Shown: positions 16,908 through 29,315 of the stretch, one piece after another
How positions within the stretch are numbered: position 1 is the first letter of the stretch
Layout: each line of letters begins with the position of its first letter
The notes under the pieces: model-generated
Told to the model about the DNA's origin: nothing
What the model saw: the letters and a program-made list of their open reading frames with translations, nothing else
The model's database searches: none
Source: Alcaligenaceae bacterium
Lineage (GTDB): Bacteria; Pseudomonadota; Gammaproteobacteria; Burkholderiales; Burkholderiaceae_B
Length of the DNA stretch: 32,857 nucleotides
Assembly (NCBI GenBank): GCA_029265795.1
Contig: JAJUGV010000027.1
Coordinates: 1 to 32,857 of the forward strand
Reading direction: 5' to 3'
Position numbers and translations under genes: made by a program

Positions 16908-18706
16908 GTCTTCCTCACCTCAGGGGTTTCCGGTATGGGCATCAGGCTGGCCACCGTGCAGTGCGGCGGCAAACGGCCACTTTGCAAGGCGATAGTCGCG
17001 CCGGGCGAACTTTCGTAGAAAATAGTTTCGCTTGCGTGCCGGATCCCGGGTGGGGCCTCCACCGGTTCGCCCGACAAGTTGCAGTAGATGGTCAGTCGCT
17101 GGCGATCAGCCAGTTCCCAGCAGGCGATCAGACACCCTCTAGCCAACACGTCGACCGACTCGCACGTTGCATCCCGCAGCCCGGGCGTCACGTGCCGGCG
17201 TCGCAGCTCCAGCAGGTTTTTGTAGAAGGCCAGCCAGCCCTGCGACCAGGACGTATCCGCCGGCGGCAGGTGGCTGTCGAGCCAGCTCGAGGGCGCATTC
17301 GGATCGGGAATTTCCAGCCCGGTCTCGCGATGAAAGTCCTGGAATTCTGCGCGTCTCCCCTGCCTGACCTTCTCAGCAAACGCTTCATCTTCGAAGCTCG
17401 TGAAATACAAAAACGGGCTTTGCGCACCCTGTTCTTCTCCCATGAATACCAGCGGGATAGCAGGGCTAAGTAACTGTAAAGCCACGGCTGCACGCAACGC
17501 ATCGGGAGTGTCAGCACACAGCTGGGCCAGGCGTTCACCGCATGCGCGGTTGCCCACTTGATCGTGGTTCTGAAGGAAAAACACAAACGCGGTGGGATGC
17601 AGCATATAGGAGGGCTCGCCACGCGGTTTATCGCCGTGGGCCGGGCTGGGCTCTCCCTGATAGATGAAGCCCTGCGCCAGCGCGCGCGCCAGCTTCTCGG
17701 TAGGCCGCTGTGCGTAGGCCGAGTAATAGCCGCGCGTTTCCCCCGTCAGCAGATGGTGCACTACATGATGCGCGTCATCGTTCCATTGCGCATCGAACCC
17801 GTGGCGCAGCAATGAGGCGGTATTGTCATCATTTTCCAATACCAGATGAATGCAGCGTTGCGGTGGCGCAGCTTCGCGCAATCGCAAGGCCAGCTCCTGC
17901 AGCCAAGCATCTTTTTCAACAATGGCGTGTACCGCGTCAAATCGCAGTCCGTCGAAGCGGTATTCCTTTAACCAATACAACGCATTGTCCGCAAAGAACG
18001 AGCGCACCGGCGCCTGCCTGAAATCAATCGCCGCGCCCCATGGCGTGCGCACATCCTCGCGGAAGAATGAGGACGCATACCCCGGCAAGTAATTGCCAAT
18101 GGGCCCGAAATGGTTGTAGACAACGTCGAGAAACACCATTAGCCCCAGGCCGTGCGCCGTATCAATGAGCTCCTTCAGTTCTTCCGGCGTGCCATAGGCA
18201 CGATCCGGGGCATAGGGCAGCACACCGTCATAACCCCAGTTTCGCGGCCCGGGAAAATCGGCGATAGGCATGAGTTCAAGCGCTGTAATTCCAAATTCGG
18301 CCAGCCTGGGCAGATGTTGTTGCACGCCCCTGAAGCCACCGAGCAGACCGACATGCGCCTCGTACAACACAGTTTCGGTCCAGGGGCGCCCCAGCCAGTC
18401 GGCGTGGGCCCATTGATACTTGGAGTGATCCACCACAATGCTTGGACCATCGACATCATCGCGCTGCAATCGGGACGCGGGATCCGGTACACGCCTGCCG
18501 AGACCGGCCGGTTCGTAGCAATACGACGCGCCTTCTGTACAGGCATATTGTGTCTCAAACCAGCCGCCTTCCAGACGGTTCATCGGGATTCGTACTCCCT
18601 CCAGATGGAGGGTGACCGCCTCGACATCCGGCGCCCACAAGCGAAACCGAAACCGACCATCGGCCTGTCGTACCGCCCCATGCGAATATTCCCACGCCCG
18701 GCTCAT
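16904..18706 (-). CDS. treZ: Malto-oligosyltrehalose trehalohydrolase
   Basis: Hydrolyses the alpha-1,4 bond next to the trehalosyl end made by TreY and so releases free trehalose. From the chosen start it has 600 residues, the usual TreZ size. The N-terminal domain has GRFRFRLWAPDVEAVTLHLEG (a CBM48-like fold), followed by a GH13 barrel: FLDVVYNHFGPIGNYL (192-207), FDGLRFDAVHAI with D257, LVLENDDNTASLL with E291, and FLQNHDQVGNRA. I chose the ATG at 18706 because GGAGGA lies 8 nt upstream and the protein then begins in the TreZ manner. The open frame runs 58 codons further up into glgX, but that stretch is cysteine- and arginine-rich noise. One base separates it from the glgX stop. Confidence 0.95.
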   Translation of the reverse strand: MSRAWEYSHGAVRQADGRFRFRLWAPDVEAVTLHLEGVRIPMNRLEGGWFETQYACTEGASYCYEPAGLGRRVPDPASRLQRDDVDGPSIVVDHSKYQWAHADWLGRPWTETVLYEAHVGLLGGFRGVQQHLPRLAEFGITALELMPIADFPGPRNWGYDGVLPYAPDRAYGTPEELKELIDTAHGLGLMVFLDVVYNHFGPIGNYLPGYASSFFREDVRTPWGAAIDFRQAPVRSFFADNALYWLKEYRFDGLRFDAVHAIVEKDAWLQELALRLREAAPPQRCIHLVLENDDNTASLLRHGFDAQWNDDAHHVVHHLLTGETRGYYSAYAQRPTEKLARALAQGFIYQGEPSPAHGDKPRGEPSYMLHPTAFVFFLQNHDQVGNRACGERLAQLCADTPDALRAAVALQLLSPAIPLVFMGEEQGAQSPFLYFTSFEDEAFAEKVRQGRRAEFQDFHRETGLEIPDPNAPSSWLDSHLPPADTSWSQGWLAFYKNLLELRRRHVTPGLRDATCESVDVLARGCLIACWELADRQRLTIYCNLSGEPVEAPPGIRHASETIFYESSPGATIALQSGRLPPHCTVASLMPIPETPEVRKT

Positions 18707-18707
18707 T

Positions 18708-20822
18708 TCACTCTTCCTCCTCCACACACGCGAGCAACAGCACGAGCGCGTGAGCACACAGAGGCACGTGTTCCGCCTGCACGGCGCTGGGCACCGCCCG
18801 CACGCCTGCCGTGTCCAAAACTCGTTGCCACTGGCACGGCGAGTCGGGCAATCGGAACTCCACGTCGCCCTCGCTGCCATTCACCAGCACGAGCGACAAC
18901 TCAACGGTGCCATCCTCAAGCCGGCATGCACGCCGTAACCCCAGCACCCGCCCTTCGCCGAACTCCCACGCATCGTCGCTCATCACCGAGCCGTCCAGGT
19001 CATACCACTGCATGCGCTTCACGCCCGGCACCAGCTCTTCGTTGCTGTCCTGAAAACGCGCCATGCGCAGAGATGGGTGATGCCTGCGAAGATGGGTCAG
19101 GCGGCTGACAAACTGAGCCAGGTCACGTCCCGTCGGCATCTCGAGGTGGCTCCAGTCCAGCCAGGAAATTTCGTTATCCTGACAATACGCGTTGTTGTTG
19201 CCCCGCTGAGAATTTCCCATCTCGTCGCCGGCCAGCAGCATGGGCGTTCCATTGGCCAAAAACACGCTGGCCAGCATGGAGCGCAATACCCTTTCACGCG
19301 TGGCATTGATGCGACGGTCACGTGAGGGCCCCTCTGCTCCCCAGTTACGGGAGTGGTTCTCGGAGTGTCCGTCCCCATTGTTGTCGCCGTTATCCTCGTT
19401 ATGCTTGCCGTCGTAACAAACCAGGTCGTAGGCAGTGAAGCCATCATGCGAGGCCAGGTAGTTCACCGATGCCCAGGGCCGCCGGAAGCGGCGGTCAAAC
19501 AAGTCGGCCGACCCTGAAAGGCGTGCGGCGAGATCAGGGCGCATGCCGGGTTCGCCCTTCCAGAAACGACGCACCGTGTCGCGAAAACGGTCGTTCCACT
19601 CGGCAAAGCCGGGTGGATGATTGCCAAGCTGGTAGCCGTCCGGACCACTGTCCCAGGGCTCGGAGATCAACTTAAGGCGGGAAAGGACCGGGTCCTGCAA
19701 CAAAGCGTCGAAGAAACCCGAGCCGGGATCAAAGCCGGTGCCTTCTCGACCGAGGGTGACACCCAGATCGAAGCGGAAGCCATCGATACGGTAACTTTCT
19801 GCCCAGTAGCGCAGGGAATCCGTCACCATCTGCAGCACGCGCGGATGCGACAAGTTGACGGTATTGCCGCAGCCTGTGTCGTTGATGTAGTAACGCTCCT
19901 CGCCCGGCATCAGTCTGTAGTAGCTGGCATTGTCCAAGCCTCGCCAGGATAGCGTTGGGCCCAGTTCATTGCCTTCCGCCGTATGGTTGTAGACCACATC
20001 CAGAATCACTTCAAAACCATTGGCCTGTAATTCTCGAATCGCCCGACGCAGGTCGTTAGGATGACCTTCCGGCAAATAGGCCTGCTCGGGCGCGAAATAG
20101 GCGAGCGTGTTGTAGCCCCAGTAGTTCCGCAGGCCTCGCTCTACGAGGAAGTGGTCCTGCAAGAAAGCATGTACCGGCAGCAACTCGATGGATGTCACCC
20201 CTATGCGATGCAGATGTTCCATGAAGCGCGGATCCGCTAACGCCCCGCAGGTACCACGAAGCGGCTGAGCGATATCGTGCCGCATCATGCTCAGACCCTT
20301 TACGTGCGCCTCGTAGATAACGGTGTCCGTCCATGCCGTCGACGGTCGCCCGCGTTCCCCCCAATCGAAGAGTTCACCTGCCACCACGCACTTAGGCACC
20401 AGAGCTGCAGAATCTCGCCGGTCCATGGTGAGGTCGGCCTTGGAATGCTTAACCCGGTAGCCAAAAACCGCATCATTCCACTGCACGGAACCCAGCAATT
20501 GCCGAGCGTATGGGTCAATCAACAGCTTATGCGGATTAAAGCGATGCCCCTTCAGGGGGTCGTAAGGCCCGTGCGCCCGATACCCATATACCAGGCCGGG
20601 CTGAGCATCAGGCAGATAACCATGCCAGATTTCATCCGTGCACTCCGGCAAGGCCAGCCGCTGCCGCTCACGTCGGCCATGCGCATCGAACAGGCACAAT
20701 TCGATTTCCCAGGCATGTGCCGAGAACACGGCAAAGTTGACTCCGGAGCCATCGAAATGGGCACCCAGGGGGTAGGGTTTACCGGCCTCAAGTTGATATC
20801 GAGGGGTGCCACTGATGCTCAT
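18708..20822 (-). CDS. glgX: Glycogen debranching enzyme (isoamylase type)
   Basis: Hydrolyses alpha-1,6 branch points of glycogen-like glucan. The 704 residues are a little longer than E. coli GlgX (657) and in the isoamylase/GlgX range. The N-terminal CBM48-like part begins [22 protein letters not shown]. The barrel has [16 protein letters not shown] (271-286), [15 protein letters not shown] with nucleophile D352, [16 protein letters not shown] with acid/base E388, and [15 protein letters not shown]. Its ATG overlaps the glgB stop (ATGA). It could trim branches so that TreY, TreZ and MalQ can act on linear chains. Confidence 0.95.
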   Translation of the reverse strand: MSISGTPRYQLEAGKPYPLGAHFDGSGVNFAVFSAHAWEIELCLFDAHGRRERQRLALPECTDEIWHGYLPDAQPGLVYGYRAHGPYDPLKGHRFNPHKLLIDPYARQLLGSVQWNDAVFGYRVKHSKADLTMDRRDSAALVPKCVVAGELFDWGERGRPSTAWTDTVIYEAHVKGLSMMRHDIAQPLRGTCGALADPRFMEHLHRIGVTSIELLPVHAFLQDHFLVERGLRNYWGYNTLAYFAPEQAYLPEGHPNDLRRAIRELQANGFEVILDVVYNHTAEGNELGPTLSWRGLDNASYYRLMPGEERYYINDTGCGNTVNLSHPRVLQMVTDSLRYWAESYRIDGFRFDLGVTLGREGTGFDPGSGFFDALLQDPVLSRLKLISEPWDSGPDGYQLGNHPPGFAEWNDRFRDTVRRFWKGEPGMRPDLAARLSGSADLFDRRFRRPWASVNYLASHDGFTAYDLVCYDGKHNEDNGDNNGDGHSENHSRNWGAEGPSRDRRINATRERVLRSMLASVFLANGTPMLLAGDEMGNSQRGNNNAYCQDNEISWLDWSHLEMPTGRDLAQFVSRLTHLRRHHPSLRMARFQDSNEELVPGVKRMQWYDLDGSVMSDDAWEFGEGRVLGLRRACRLEDGTVELSLVLVNGSEGDVEFRLPDSPCQWQRVLDTAGVRAVPSAVQAEHVPLCAHALVLLLACVEEEE
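18715..18720 (-). promoter_or_regulatory. Ribosome binding site deciding the treZ start
   Basis: GGAGGA on the minus strand lies within the last codons of glgX, 8 nt before the ATG at 18706. It supports that start over the in-frame extension of 58 codons upstream. Confidence 0.7.
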
Positions 20823-22735
20823 TTCACTTCTCCTTGCAACAGGGAATCAGGAACCAGCATCAAAGTGGCGAGCGGCGGCAGCACCAGTTCGAGGCTATAC
20901 GGCCAGCCGTGAGAGGGGGCATCCTGTGCCTGCACATAACCCCCGTTGCCCATACCCGATCCGCCATATTCAGCAGCGTCGGTGTTGATGATCTCGCCCC
21001 AACCGCCTCCGCAAGGTACGCCGACGCGATAACGGTGGCGCGGAACGGGGGTCATATTGCAGGCAACCAGTACACATTGCCCGGCGTGGCGGCGCAGGAA
21101 CACGAACACGCTGTTTTCGATATCGTCACCTACCACCCACGTAAACCCATCGGGATCACTGTCAGCAGCATGCAAGGGTGCATAGCGCCGATATACGCGG
21201 TTCAGGTCGCGCAGCACCGCTTGAACGCCGGCATGATTAGCGGCCGAGAGTGCATCCCAATCGACTTGGCCGTCATGGTTCCACTCGCTGCGCTGGGCGA
21301 CATCGCCCCCCATGAACAACAGCTTTTTGCCGGGATGCCCCCACATAAAGCCGTAGTACGCGCGCAGATTCGCGAACTGCCGCCACTCGTCTCCCGGCAT
21401 ACGGGTCAGCAGCGAGCCCTTGCCATGCACAACCTCGTCGTGCGAAAGAGGCAGAACAAAGTGCTCTGAGTACGCGTACACCATCCCGAAGGTCATATCG
21501 TGATGGTGGTAGCGCCGGTGGATGGGATCGTGCCCCATATAGCGCAGTGTGTCGTGCATCCACCCCATGTTCCACTTGTACTGGAAACCCAGCCCACCCG
21601 CGTGTGTGGGTGCCGTCACCCCCGGCCAGGCGGTGGACTCCTCGGCAATGATCATCGCTCCGGGAGCTTGCTCCGCTACCAGTTGGTTTAGATCACGCAG
21701 GAACGCCACCGCTTCCAGGTTTTCGCGGCCGCCGTGCACATTCGGGCGCCACTGCCCAGGCTCGCGGCTGTAATCCAGATACAGCATCGAGGCCACGGCA
21801 TCGACCCTGAGCCCGTCTACGTGATAGCGCCGAGTCCATTCCAGTGCGCTGGCAAGCAGAAAATTGCGTACCTCATGCCTGCCGTAGTTGTAGATCAGTG
21901 TGTTCCAATCCGGATGAAACCCTTGTTGCGGATCCTCATGCTCATAGAGCGCCGTACCGTCAAAACGCATCAGACCGTGCTCATCGGTTGGAAAGTGCGC
22001 CGGCACCCAGTCCAGAATCAAGCCCAGACCTTGGGCATGACATTCGTCCACGAAAGCCGCGAATTCGGCAGGCGTGCCATGACGGGCTGTTGGAGCGAAG
22101 AGACCCAGGGGTTGATACCCCCACGAGCCACCAAAAGGGTGCTCCGTGATAGGAAGTAATTCGATGTGCGTATACCCCATATCCTTCGCATAGCGAATCA
22201 GCTCCCGCCCCTCGCTTCGCCATTGGCTTTCCACCCCGGGACCGGACCGTCGCCAAGAACCAAAATGAACTTCATAGATGGAGAGTGCGGCACCGGCAGC
22301 TTGGAGCTCATGCCGTTGCTCCATCCATTGCTGATCGCTCCATGGAAACGACGTTTCGTCTGGAACCACCGAGGCCGTCGCCGGGGGCATTTCCGTGCAG
22401 CGGGCGAGCGGGTCCGCCTTCAAGGGCAACAACCTGCCCGCTGCGTCGTGAACTTCATATTTGTAGCGAGCCCCGGGAGCCACCTGCGGGACAAAGAGCT
22501 CCCATATACCGGCGCCACGATGTAGATACATCTTATCTACATTGCCATCCCAGCCGTTGAAATCACCTACCACTGATACGCTGCGCGCATTCGGTGCCCA
22601 GACGGCAAAGCGCACTCCAGTCCGGCCTTCCCTCACTACAGTGTGGGCACCAAGACGATCCGCCAGGTTCCAATGGCGGCCTTGTGCGATCAAATGAAAA
22701 TCCAGCTCTCCCAACATGTCCGTCTGCGCCATCAT
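20819..22735 (-). CDS. glgB: 1,4-alpha-glucan branching enzyme
   Basis: A GH13 enzyme that makes alpha-1,6 branches in the glucan built by GlgE. The 638 residues fit the short bacterial form with one N-terminal CBM48 domain (about 25-110; [22 protein letters not shown]). The barrel has [18 protein letters not shown] (238-255), [19 protein letters not shown] with nucleophile D312, [14 protein letters not shown] with acid/base E365, and [16 protein letters not shown], a GlgB hallmark. It starts with two ATG codons, the first overlapping the treS-maltokinase stop (ATGA). Together with GlgE and TreS-maltokinase it completes the polymer-building branch. Confidence 0.96.
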   Translation of the reverse strand: MMAQTDMLGELDFHLIAQGRHWNLADRLGAHTVVREGRTGVRFAVWAPNARSVSVVGDFNGWDGNVDKMYLHRGAGIWELFVPQVAPGARYKYEVHDAAGRLLPLKADPLARCTEMPPATASVVPDETSFPWSDQQWMEQRHELQAAGAALSIYEVHFGSWRRSGPGVESQWRSEGRELIRYAKDMGYTHIELLPITEHPFGGSWGYQPLGLFAPTARHGTPAEFAAFVDECHAQGLGLILDWVPAHFPTDEHGLMRFDGTALYEHEDPQQGFHPDWNTLIYNYGRHEVRNFLLASALEWTRRYHVDGLRVDAVASMLYLDYSREPGQWRPNVHGGRENLEAVAFLRDLNQLVAEQAPGAMIIAEESTAWPGVTAPTHAGGLGFQYKWNMGWMHDTLRYMGHDPIHRRYHHHDMTFGMVYAYSEHFVLPLSHDEVVHGKGSLLTRMPGDEWRQFANLRAYYGFMWGHPGKKLLFMGGDVAQRSEWNHDGQVDWDALSAANHAGVQAVLRDLNRVYRRYAPLHAADSDPDGFTWVVGDDIENSVFVFLRRHAGQCVLVACNMTPVPRHRYRVGVPCGGGWGEIINTDAAEYGGSGMGNGGYVQAQDAPSHGWPYSLELVLPPLATLMLVPDSLLQGEVK

Positions 22736-25700
22736 GACTTCTCCTGGGGCGGCACGGGCTCTTGCGGTTCTTCAGGGTGCAACAGCCGCATGGCCGCTCG
22801 GTAAAGACCGCGTAACGGTACCGGCATCCAATCGGGTCGGTGTGCGGCTTCGTACACGATCTCATAAGCCGCTTTCTCCAGTAAGGCCAGATCAAGCAAC
22901 GCATGGCGCGCCCGGTCGTTTTCCGGTAATAGCGGTGCGCTTCCACCGTGAGCGCTCATCCATGCGCCAATCTCCTGCTGATAGCTCTCCAGCACCGCCC
23001 GTGTCGCCGTCCGGCAGAAACGGGTGATCAATTCATGACGACGCTCGGCGAGGGGTGCCGTATCTGGGATGGCGAGGGCTTCGGACTCGGCCGTAATGGC
23101 GCTCGAGCTGCCCGTTCCCGCCTCCGGCTGCGAATCGAACACGGCCACTGCATAATCAAAGGAACGCAGCAGACCGGCCAGATCGCGCCACGGGTACGAT
23201 TTAGCGCGGCGTTCATCCAGACTGCGCACGGGTTCGCCTTCGAAATCAATGAAGTGAACATCCCCTTGGGCGATCAGTATTTGACCCAGATGTAGGTCAC
23301 CGTGAATGCGAATCCGCAACGACCCCAACGCAGCAACAACCGCCTGCGAGACTTCCTGCTCCAGCTTCTTGCGGTCCTTGCGTAAGCGATCGAGCACATC
23401 CAGCGCGGCCTCATCGAATTGCGACTCATGCTGCTCGCAGGCTTCAAATGCCGACGCCAGCATGGCGCAGATAGAGTCCCCCCAGTCGCGCGCCGCCTTC
23501 GCGTCCACCACTGCCGGCGCAAAGGCGGGATCATGGGTCGGTTCGGCCAGTACGGCATGCATCTGCGCCAGACGCCGCCCAATCATTGCCGCCACCGCTT
23601 CGTACGGTGCCAACTCTTCAGCGTAGTCCTCACTGGTTTCATCAGTCAGCGCCGCGCTTTCCAGGCTGCGCTTTAAGAATTCCTGTGTCCATGCCCACGC
23701 ATCACCCTGGTTATGGATGCGGCGATGCACCAATGCAAGACTATGAGGCGTGCCGTCGGCATTGATACGCAGCACTTCACCCAGCAGTACCGATGCGTTC
23801 TTGAAACCCGCATGCGTCAGACGGCGAGTCATCTCGACTTCCGGATGCTCGCCGGGAACGACGTGGCGCAGCAGCTTCAGCATGATGTCTTCGCCGACGA
23901 GTATCGTGCTATTCGATTGCTCGCCGTGGAACCATTGCACCACACTATCTCGCGACCACTCCAGCTCCTGCAGCCCAGGTTCGCCCTGGAATTTGATGAC
24001 AGCGCGGGAACGCGACATAGGCAGAGGCAGCTGTATGCTGCTACGCAGGCTGTCCAGCAGACTGAGGGCAAACGCCGGCACTGTGTATGCTTCGGTGACG
24101 AAGCCCACCTCCGCACCCCGTCGCACCCGGGCAAGGGCATACTGTAGGGGCATTCCCTCGATTTGTTCTTTCCATATCAATGCCAGCGGCATGAACCAGC
24201 TGTCGCCCTGCGGGGCATCCTTGCCGGCCACCTCTGCCATGAAGAAATCGGTTTGCCCAGGCAAAGGCTCGATATACATCACGCGCAGCGGCCCCTGGCC
24301 GGCAGAAGCCGGGTACCAGCGCTGGTTGGAAAGGTAGCGCGGCAATATCTGGTCGTTCAAAGTCCGCCAGGAACGCTCCAACATACGGTAGCCTCTACGT
24401 ACGCGCAGCACCAGGGTCGTCAGTTCCGGCAGCTGCGGAGGCGACACGGCATGCCATACCGGTGGACTGGCACTGGAGCTTAGGTCGAACCAATAGAAAC
24501 CGTAGGGCGGCAGGGTCAACAGGTAGGGGAGCTCGCCGATGGTCGGGAATGGTGTCCCGCCCAAGAGCTCGACCGGCACCCGGCCTGACATGTCGGAAAG
24601 ATCCAGCTCGACGGGCTGCGAAGCATTAGAAAGGTTCGCCACGCACATCAGCACCTCGCCGTCGTATTCCCGCAGATAGGCCAGAATCTGACGGTTGCCG
24701 GGGTACAGGAAGCGCAAGGTACCGCGCCCAAACACTTGCGTTTGCTGACGCTTTGCCAGCATGCGTCGTGTCCAGTTCAGCAGCGAATGGGGGTCTCGCT
24801 GTTGCGCCTCCACGTTAAGCGCTTCATAGCCGTACAGAGGCCCTAGCAATACAGGCAATATGAGCTGCTCTGGATCTGCCCTCGAAAAACCTCCGTTACG
24901 GTCGGGCGACCATTGCATAGGCGTACGTACCCCATCCCGGTCGCCCAGATGGATGTTGTCGCCCATGCCGATTTCGTCACCATAGTAGAGCACCGGTGTG
25001 CCTGGCATGGACAACAACAGGCTGGTCATCAGCTCTATGCGCCTTCGGTCACGCTCCAGCAGGGGCGACAAACGCCGCCGAATTCCCAAATTAATGCGCG
25101 CACGGCGGTCAGCAGCATACACCTGCCAGAGATAATCCCGCTCACTGCTCGTCACCATTTCCAGGGTGAGCTCATCATGGTTGCGAAGAAATATGGCCCA
25201 TTGGCAGCTAGGGGGAATCTCCGGCGTCTGCTGCATGATATCGGTGATCGGAAACCGATCAGCGCGTGCAATCGCCATATACATACGAGGCATCAGGGGG
25301 AAATGGAACGACATATGGCATTCGTCGCCCGTGCCGAAATATTCCTGCGCATCTTCCGGCCATTGATTCGCTTCCGCCAATAAAAGACGGTCGGGATAGT
25401 CGCGATCCAGCACCGCCCGTATCCGGCGCAAAATGGCATGCGTTTCAGGCAGATTTTCGTTGTTGGTGCCCTCGCGCTCTACCAGATAGGGAACCGCATC
25501 CAGCCGCAGGCCGTCCACGCCCATGTCCAGCCAGAAACGCATGACGTTGATGATCTCTTTCAACACCCGCGGGTTGTCATAATTCAGATCCGGCTGATGC
25601 GAGTAGAAACGATGCCAAAAATAAGCACCCGCCACCGGGTCCCAGGTCCAATTGGAGCTCTCGGTATCACAGAAAATGATGCGCGTGCCGGCATAGCGCT

Positions 25701-26136
25701 GATCATCGTCTGACCAAACATAGAAATTACGGGCCACAGAACCTGGCCGCGCACGCCTCGCCCGCTGAAACCAGGCATGCTGATCCGATGTATGGTTCAC
25801 CACAAGCTCGGTAATCACACGCAAATTGCGGGCATGTGCTTCACGTATGAAGCGGCGCACATCGGCCAGCGTGCCGTATTCCGGGTGCACGTCCCGATAT
25901 TCTGCGATGTCGTAACCATCATCGCGCCGCGGCGACGGGTAGAACGGCAGGAGCCAAATCGTATTAACACCCAGGCCGGCGATGTAATCCAGTTTGGATA
26001 TCAAGCCAGGAAAATCGCCTTTGCCGTCATCGTTCGAGTCAAAAAACGATTTGACGTGCAGCTGATAGATGACGGCATCCTTGTACCAACCGGGCTCGTT
26101 AAGCGAGCGGGTGCGACGGGAAGTCCTGGCGCTCAT
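22732..26136 (-). CDS. treS: Trehalose synthase fused to maltokinase
   Basis: A bifunctional cytoplasmic enzyme of 1134 residues. The N-terminal GH13 domain (about 15-560) interconverts trehalose and maltose: [22 protein letters not shown] is the TreS opening, ELVVNHTSD is region [11 protein letters not shown] holds nucleophile D213, [12 protein letters not shown] holds E255, and [12 protein letters not shown] holds D321. The C-terminal maltokinase domain (about 590-1120) has aminoglycoside-kinase-like motifs, [11 protein letters not shown] near residue 940 and [10 protein letters not shown] near 965, and makes maltose 1-phosphate with ATP. I chose the ATG at 26136: it overlaps the glgE stop (ATGA) and GGAGGG lies 5 nt upstream. 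Upstream in-frame codons belong to glgE. Fusing the two steps channels maltose to GlgE. Confidence 0.96.
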   Translation of the reverse strand: MSARTSRRTRSLNEPGWYKDAVIYQLHVKSFFDSNDDGKGDFPGLISKLDYIAGLGVNTIWLLPFYPSPRRDDGYDIAEYRDVHPEYGTLADVRRFIREAHARNLRVITELVVNHTSDQHAWFQRARRARPGSVARNFYVWSDDDQRYAGTRIIFCDTESSNWTWDPVAGAYFWHRFYSHQPDLNYDNPRVLKEIINVMRFWLDMGVDGLRLDAVPYLVEREGTNNENLPETHAILRRIRAVLDRDYPDRLLLAEANQWPEDAQEYFGTGDECHMSFHFPLMPRMYMAIARADRFPITDIMQQTPEIPPSCQWAIFLRNHDELTLEMVTSSERDYLWQVYAADRRARINLGIRRRLSPLLERDRRRIELMTSLLLSMPGTPVLYYGDEIGMGDNIHLGDRDGVRTPMQWSPDRNGGFSRADPEQLILPVLLGPLYGYEALNVEAQQRDPHSLLNWTRRMLAKRQQTQVFGRGTLRFLYPGNRQILAYLREYDGEVLMCVANLSNASQPVELDLSDMSGRVPVELLGGTPFPTIGELPYLLTLPPYGFYWFDLSSSASPPVWHAVSPPQLPELTTLVLRVRRGYRMLERSWRTLNDQILPRYLSNQRWYPASAGQGPLRVMYIEPLPGQTDFFMAEVAGKDAPQGDSWFMPLALIWKEQIEGMPLQYALARVRRGAEVGFVTEAYTVPAFALSLLDSLRSSIQLPLPMSRSRAVIKFQGEPGLQELEWSRDSVVQWFHGEQSNSTILVGEDIMLKLLRHVVPGEHPEVEMTRRLTHAGFKNASVLLGEVLRINADGTPHSLALVHRRIHNQGDAWAWTQEFLKRSLESAALTDETSEDYAEELAPYEAVAAMIGRRLAQMHAVLAEPTHDPAFAPAVVDAKAARDWGDSICAMLASAFEACEQHESQFDEAALDVLDRLRKDRKKLEQEVSQAVVAALGSLRIRIHGDLHLGQILIAQGDVHFIDFEGEPVRSLDERRAKSYPWRDLAGLLRSFDYAVAVFDSQPEAGTGSSSAITAESEALAIPDTAPLAERRHELITRFCRTATRAVLESYQQEIGAWMSAHGGSAPLLPENDRARHALLDLALLEKAAYEIVYEAAHRPDWMPVPLRGLYRAAMRLLHPEEPQEPVPPQEKS

Positions 26137-29100
26137 GTCATCCCTCCATCCGCCGGAACGCGGGCCCAAAGCACAAAGGGCCGTGCAGGGGTAAGTTCGA
26201 TATGCTGCCACCGACCCCGCAGTTCAAATGGCCTGTCCTCGAATAGATCTCGCATGGCTAACGTCGCACCCTGGGCTTCGCCCCATTGCTCCAAAGGCAA
26301 CTCAAGATGAGCATGCTGAGCGTGGTGTGGATCCAGACTCACCGCCACCAGCACGACACTGTCGCCTTCAGCACTATGGCGGGAGTAGAAAATCACGCGG
26401 TCGTTATCGACTCGATGGAACTGAATGCCAAGATGACTCTGCAGGGCGGGATGGCTGCGTCGGATACGATTTAAGCGCGTGATCTCATCGACGATGTTGC
26501 CCGGCGCACTCATATCCCACCGGCGCAACTGATACTTTTCAGAATCAAGATATTCTTCCTTGCCCGGTACCGGCTCGGCCACACACAGCTCGAAGCCGTT
26601 ATAAACCCCCCAAGAACCTGAAAGCGTGCCGGCCAGCACGGCACGAATCAGAAAACCTGCCCTGCCGGAAGTCTGCAGAAACCAAGGGTTGATATCAGGC
26701 GTGTTCACAAAGAAGTTCGGCCGAAAGAAATCCCGCACCGGCTCCCGATTCAGCTCCAGCATGTAGTCGGTCAGCTCCTGTTTGCTATTGCGCCACGTGA
26801 AATAGGTGTATGACTGCGAAAACCCCAGCTTCGCCAGGCGATACATCATGGCAGGCCGGGTAAACGCCTCGGAAAGAAAGATGGTGTCTGGGTGTCGGTC
26901 GCGCACTTCCCGCAGCATCCACTCCCAGAACGGCAATGGCTTAGTGTGAGGATTATCGACACGAAAAATGCGCACACCCTGCTGGATCCAGAAAATCACA
27001 ATGTCACGCAGGGCGCGCCACAATGCAGCCTGACGGGGTGTACTGGCCAGCGGGCTATAGAAATCAGGGTTGACGATGTCCTCGTAGCGCTTGGGCGGGT
27101 TCTCTGCGTACTTCAGCGAGCCGTCCGGCCTCCAATTGAACCAGTCGGGATGCTCCCGCAGCCACGGATGGTCAGGCGAGCACTGAATAGCAAAGTCCAA
27201 AGCGATTTCAAGGCCATGCTGTTGCGCGGCAGACAGCAGATCCCGGAAATCTGCAAACGTACCCAGCTCCGGATGTACGGCGTCATGGCCGCCGTGTTCC
27301 GATCCGATGGCGTAGGGGCTACCGGGGTCGTCCGGTTCGGCGCGCAGCGCATTATTGCGGCCTTTGCGATTGCGCTCGCCGATTGGATGGATGGGCGGAA
27401 AATACAGAACGTCAAACCCCATGCGACGAATGTCCGGCAGCTTCGCGATCACATCGCGAAACGTGCCGTGGCGCTCCGGCTCCGGGCTTTGCGAACGAGG
27501 AAACAGCTCGTACCAACTGGAGAACATGGCCTCATTGCGGTCAATGCTGAGTGGGTAATGAACGGGGTCCTCGGTTTCGAATGCATGGTCTTCCACCCGA
27601 CTGATCGCCTCGTCCAGCGCGGGATCCAGCACGGCCTCCACTTGGGAGGGCGTCGCCGGTGGAATGTGCAGCAGTTCATGCGTTTCTTGTGAGGGTGGCC
27701 GGGCGCCGCCCGCTCTCGGTCTTAGTTTCCGTGCGGGTGCCTCTTCCATAGGAGCACCGACGCGTTCGATTGCTGCATCAATCGTGGCGCGAGCTTCCGG
27801 GTCCAAGTCATCAGCGCGTTCCCTGCACAATTGCAGCAATCGCCTGCCCTCTTCAACGTCCAGGCTAACGTCCGTACCGGCTTGCACTTTCTTTTCCAGT
27901 TGCACCCGATAGCTCTTCCAGACGGCCCACCATGCACGCACCGTGTAGACATAGCGTCCCAGCTTATGCGGTGTAATACGCGCTTCCCACTCGTCGTTAC
28001 CCAGAAGCAGCATGGGTGTGTGCTGCCACTGTGTCTCATCCAGCGGTCGCCATAACAGCTCGACGGCAAGTTCCTCGTGACCGTCCATAAAGACGACCGC
28101 ACGGATACTTACCGACTCGCCTAAAATCCGCTTAACTGCGAAGCGGCCGCTATCGACCACCGGCCGTACGGACTCGATGGCAATGCGGGGGCTACGCACC
28201 GCTTTTGCCAACGTGCCTCGTTGCTGGCGCGAACTCGTACCGTATTTGGCAATCCAATCGGCATAAATCAGAGGCAGAAAGCGCCAACCACCTGCTTCAA
28301 GCTCGAAGGCCGCGTCATCGTGCTGCGTGGCCTGATCCAACACATATCCGTTCGGCAAACGTCGCTCAATCAACGCGCGATCGATTTTGGCGCTGGACTG
28401 CGTATGCGGATTCAGCAACAGCATTCGGCTACCGTCGTCGCTTCGGAACAATACCGTGATGGTCGATAAGGGGCCGGTCAATCGTCGTAAGCCGCGCCCG
28501 GCCGGTGGCATCTGGCCCACATGGAAAATACAGTCGGCCAACCCTTCCTTTTGCAACAGTTGCGCTTGCCACGCGGGCACCAGCACCGCCTCGCCCGCCA
28601 GTGACGCGACCGCGAGCCGCCGGGCCACATCCTGTCTATCTGTGCGCTCACCGTGCCGCGCGCGGGGGTCCGCCAATGGCGCAATCACCGGCGCAACCGC
28701 CCGCAGACGCTCGTACTCTTCTACAAGCCACGCGTCCCGATAGTTCCACCACGCCAGTGAAGAACAGACCCCATCGACCGGCAGCCCGTCCAGCCAGGCC
28801 AACTGCTCAGGACTCATTCCCGGAGCCCACACAGTCAGCAAAAGTGGCTCATGCCGAGTGCGTAACCCAACAAGAATTTCGCGATAGTCTTCGCTACTGA
28901 GGCTGGAAAAGCCACGCAGAAGCACAGCATGGTGTTGCCCGGCAGGCAGACTCTCATCCAATACGCTATGCACGGACCGCAGTGTCTGCCGCCAGTCCGA
29001 TGAATCAAGCTGCACATCCACCATGAAATGCAGCCCGCTATCCCTGAAGGTTTGCAGGCATTCTGCTTTGTCGCCGACTGCCGCCAGATTCTCAAACGGA

Positions 29101-29270
29101 AGGCAAACGGCATTGAATCCAAGCGAACGGGCGCTGCTACACACCTCGGCCCATGCCGAAGGTTTCAATGGCACGGACAGCTGCGTAGCCTCAGCCTCTG
29201 GGAACCAAGCATATATTCGCCACCCCGAAAGTGCGGAGCGCGAATCCTGGTACGTCGCAATTTGCTGCAT
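26133..29270 (-). CDS. glgE: Alpha-1,4-glucan:maltose-1-phosphate maltosyltransferase, long form
   Basis: Adds maltosyl units from maltose 1-phosphate to an alpha-1,4-glucan. From ATG 29270 it has 1045 residues, against about 650-700 in actinobacterial GlgE. Residues about 358-505 are the GlgE N-terminal beta domain ([16 protein letters not shown] and onward), 560-960 are the GH13 barrel and about 960-1040 the C-terminal beta domain. [20 protein letters not shown] (621-640) is a GlgE signature, [14 protein letters not shown] holds nucleophile D772, [11 protein letters not shown] holds E801, and [13 protein letters not shown] holds D859. The first 340 residues are extra and resemble a decayed amylase barrel. 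First gene of the operon. A TTG at 29279 would add three residues; neither start has a clear ribosome site. Confidence 0.94.
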   Translation of the reverse strand: MQQIATYQDSRSALSGWRIYAWFPEAEATQLSVPLKPSAWAEVCSSARSLGFNAVCLPFENLAAVGDKAECLQTFRDSGLHFMVDVQLDSSDWRQTLRSVHSVLDESLPAGQHHAVLLRGFSSLSSEDYREILVGLRTRHEPLLLTVWAPGMSPEQLAWLDGLPVDGVCSSLAWWNYRDAWLVEEYERLRAVAPVIAPLADPRARHGERTDRQDVARRLAVASLAGEAVLVPAWQAQLLQKEGLADCIFHVGQMPPAGRGLRRLTGPLSTITVLFRSDDGSRMLLLNPHTQSSAKIDRALIERRLPNGYVLDQATQHDDAAFELEAGGWRFLPLIYADWIAKYGTSSRQQRGTLAKAVRSPRIAIESVRPVVDSGRFAVKRILGESVSIRAVVFMDGHEELAVELLWRPLDETQWQHTPMLLLGNDEWEARITPHKLGRYVYTVRAWWAVWKSYRVQLEKKVQAGTDVSLDVEEGRRLLQLCRERADDLDPEARATIDAAIERVGAPMEEAPARKLRPRAGGARPPSQETHELLHIPPATPSQVEAVLDPALDEAISRVEDHAFETEDPVHYPLSIDRNEAMFSSWYELFPRSQSPEPERHGTFRDVIAKLPDIRRMGFDVLYFPPIHPIGERNRKGRNNALRAEPDDPGSPYAIGSEHGGHDAVHPELGTFADFRDLLSAAQQHGLEIALDFAIQCSPDHPWLREHPDWFNWRPDGSLKYAENPPKRYEDIVNPDFYSPLASTPRQAALWRALRDIVIFWIQQGVRIFRVDNPHTKPLPFWEWMLREVRDRHPDTIFLSEAFTRPAMMYRLAKLGFSQSYTYFTWRNSKQELTDYMLELNREPVRDFFRPNFFVNTPDINPWFLQTSGRAGFLIRAVLAGTLSGSWGVYNGFELCVAEPVPGKEEYLDSEKYQLRRWDMSAPGNIVDEITRLNRIRRSHPALQSHLGIQFHRVDNDRVIFYSRHSAEGDSVVLVAVSLDPHHAQHAHLELPLEQWGEAQGATLAMRDLFEDRPFELRGRWQHIELTPARPFVLWARVPADGGMT

Positions 29271-29315
29271 GATGGTCAACCGAGAAGCCGCGAAAGTTAG
29301 CGGCCGAAATCGTGA

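Noticed and set aside
16463-17473. 336-codon open frame on the plus strand across malQ and treZ
   Set aside because: Antisense to two well-supported genes and spans their junction; no domain seen.
18707-18880. 58-codon upstream extension of treZ
   Set aside because: Lies inside glgX in another frame, lacks TreZ-like sequence, and a GGAGGA site marks the ATG at 18706.
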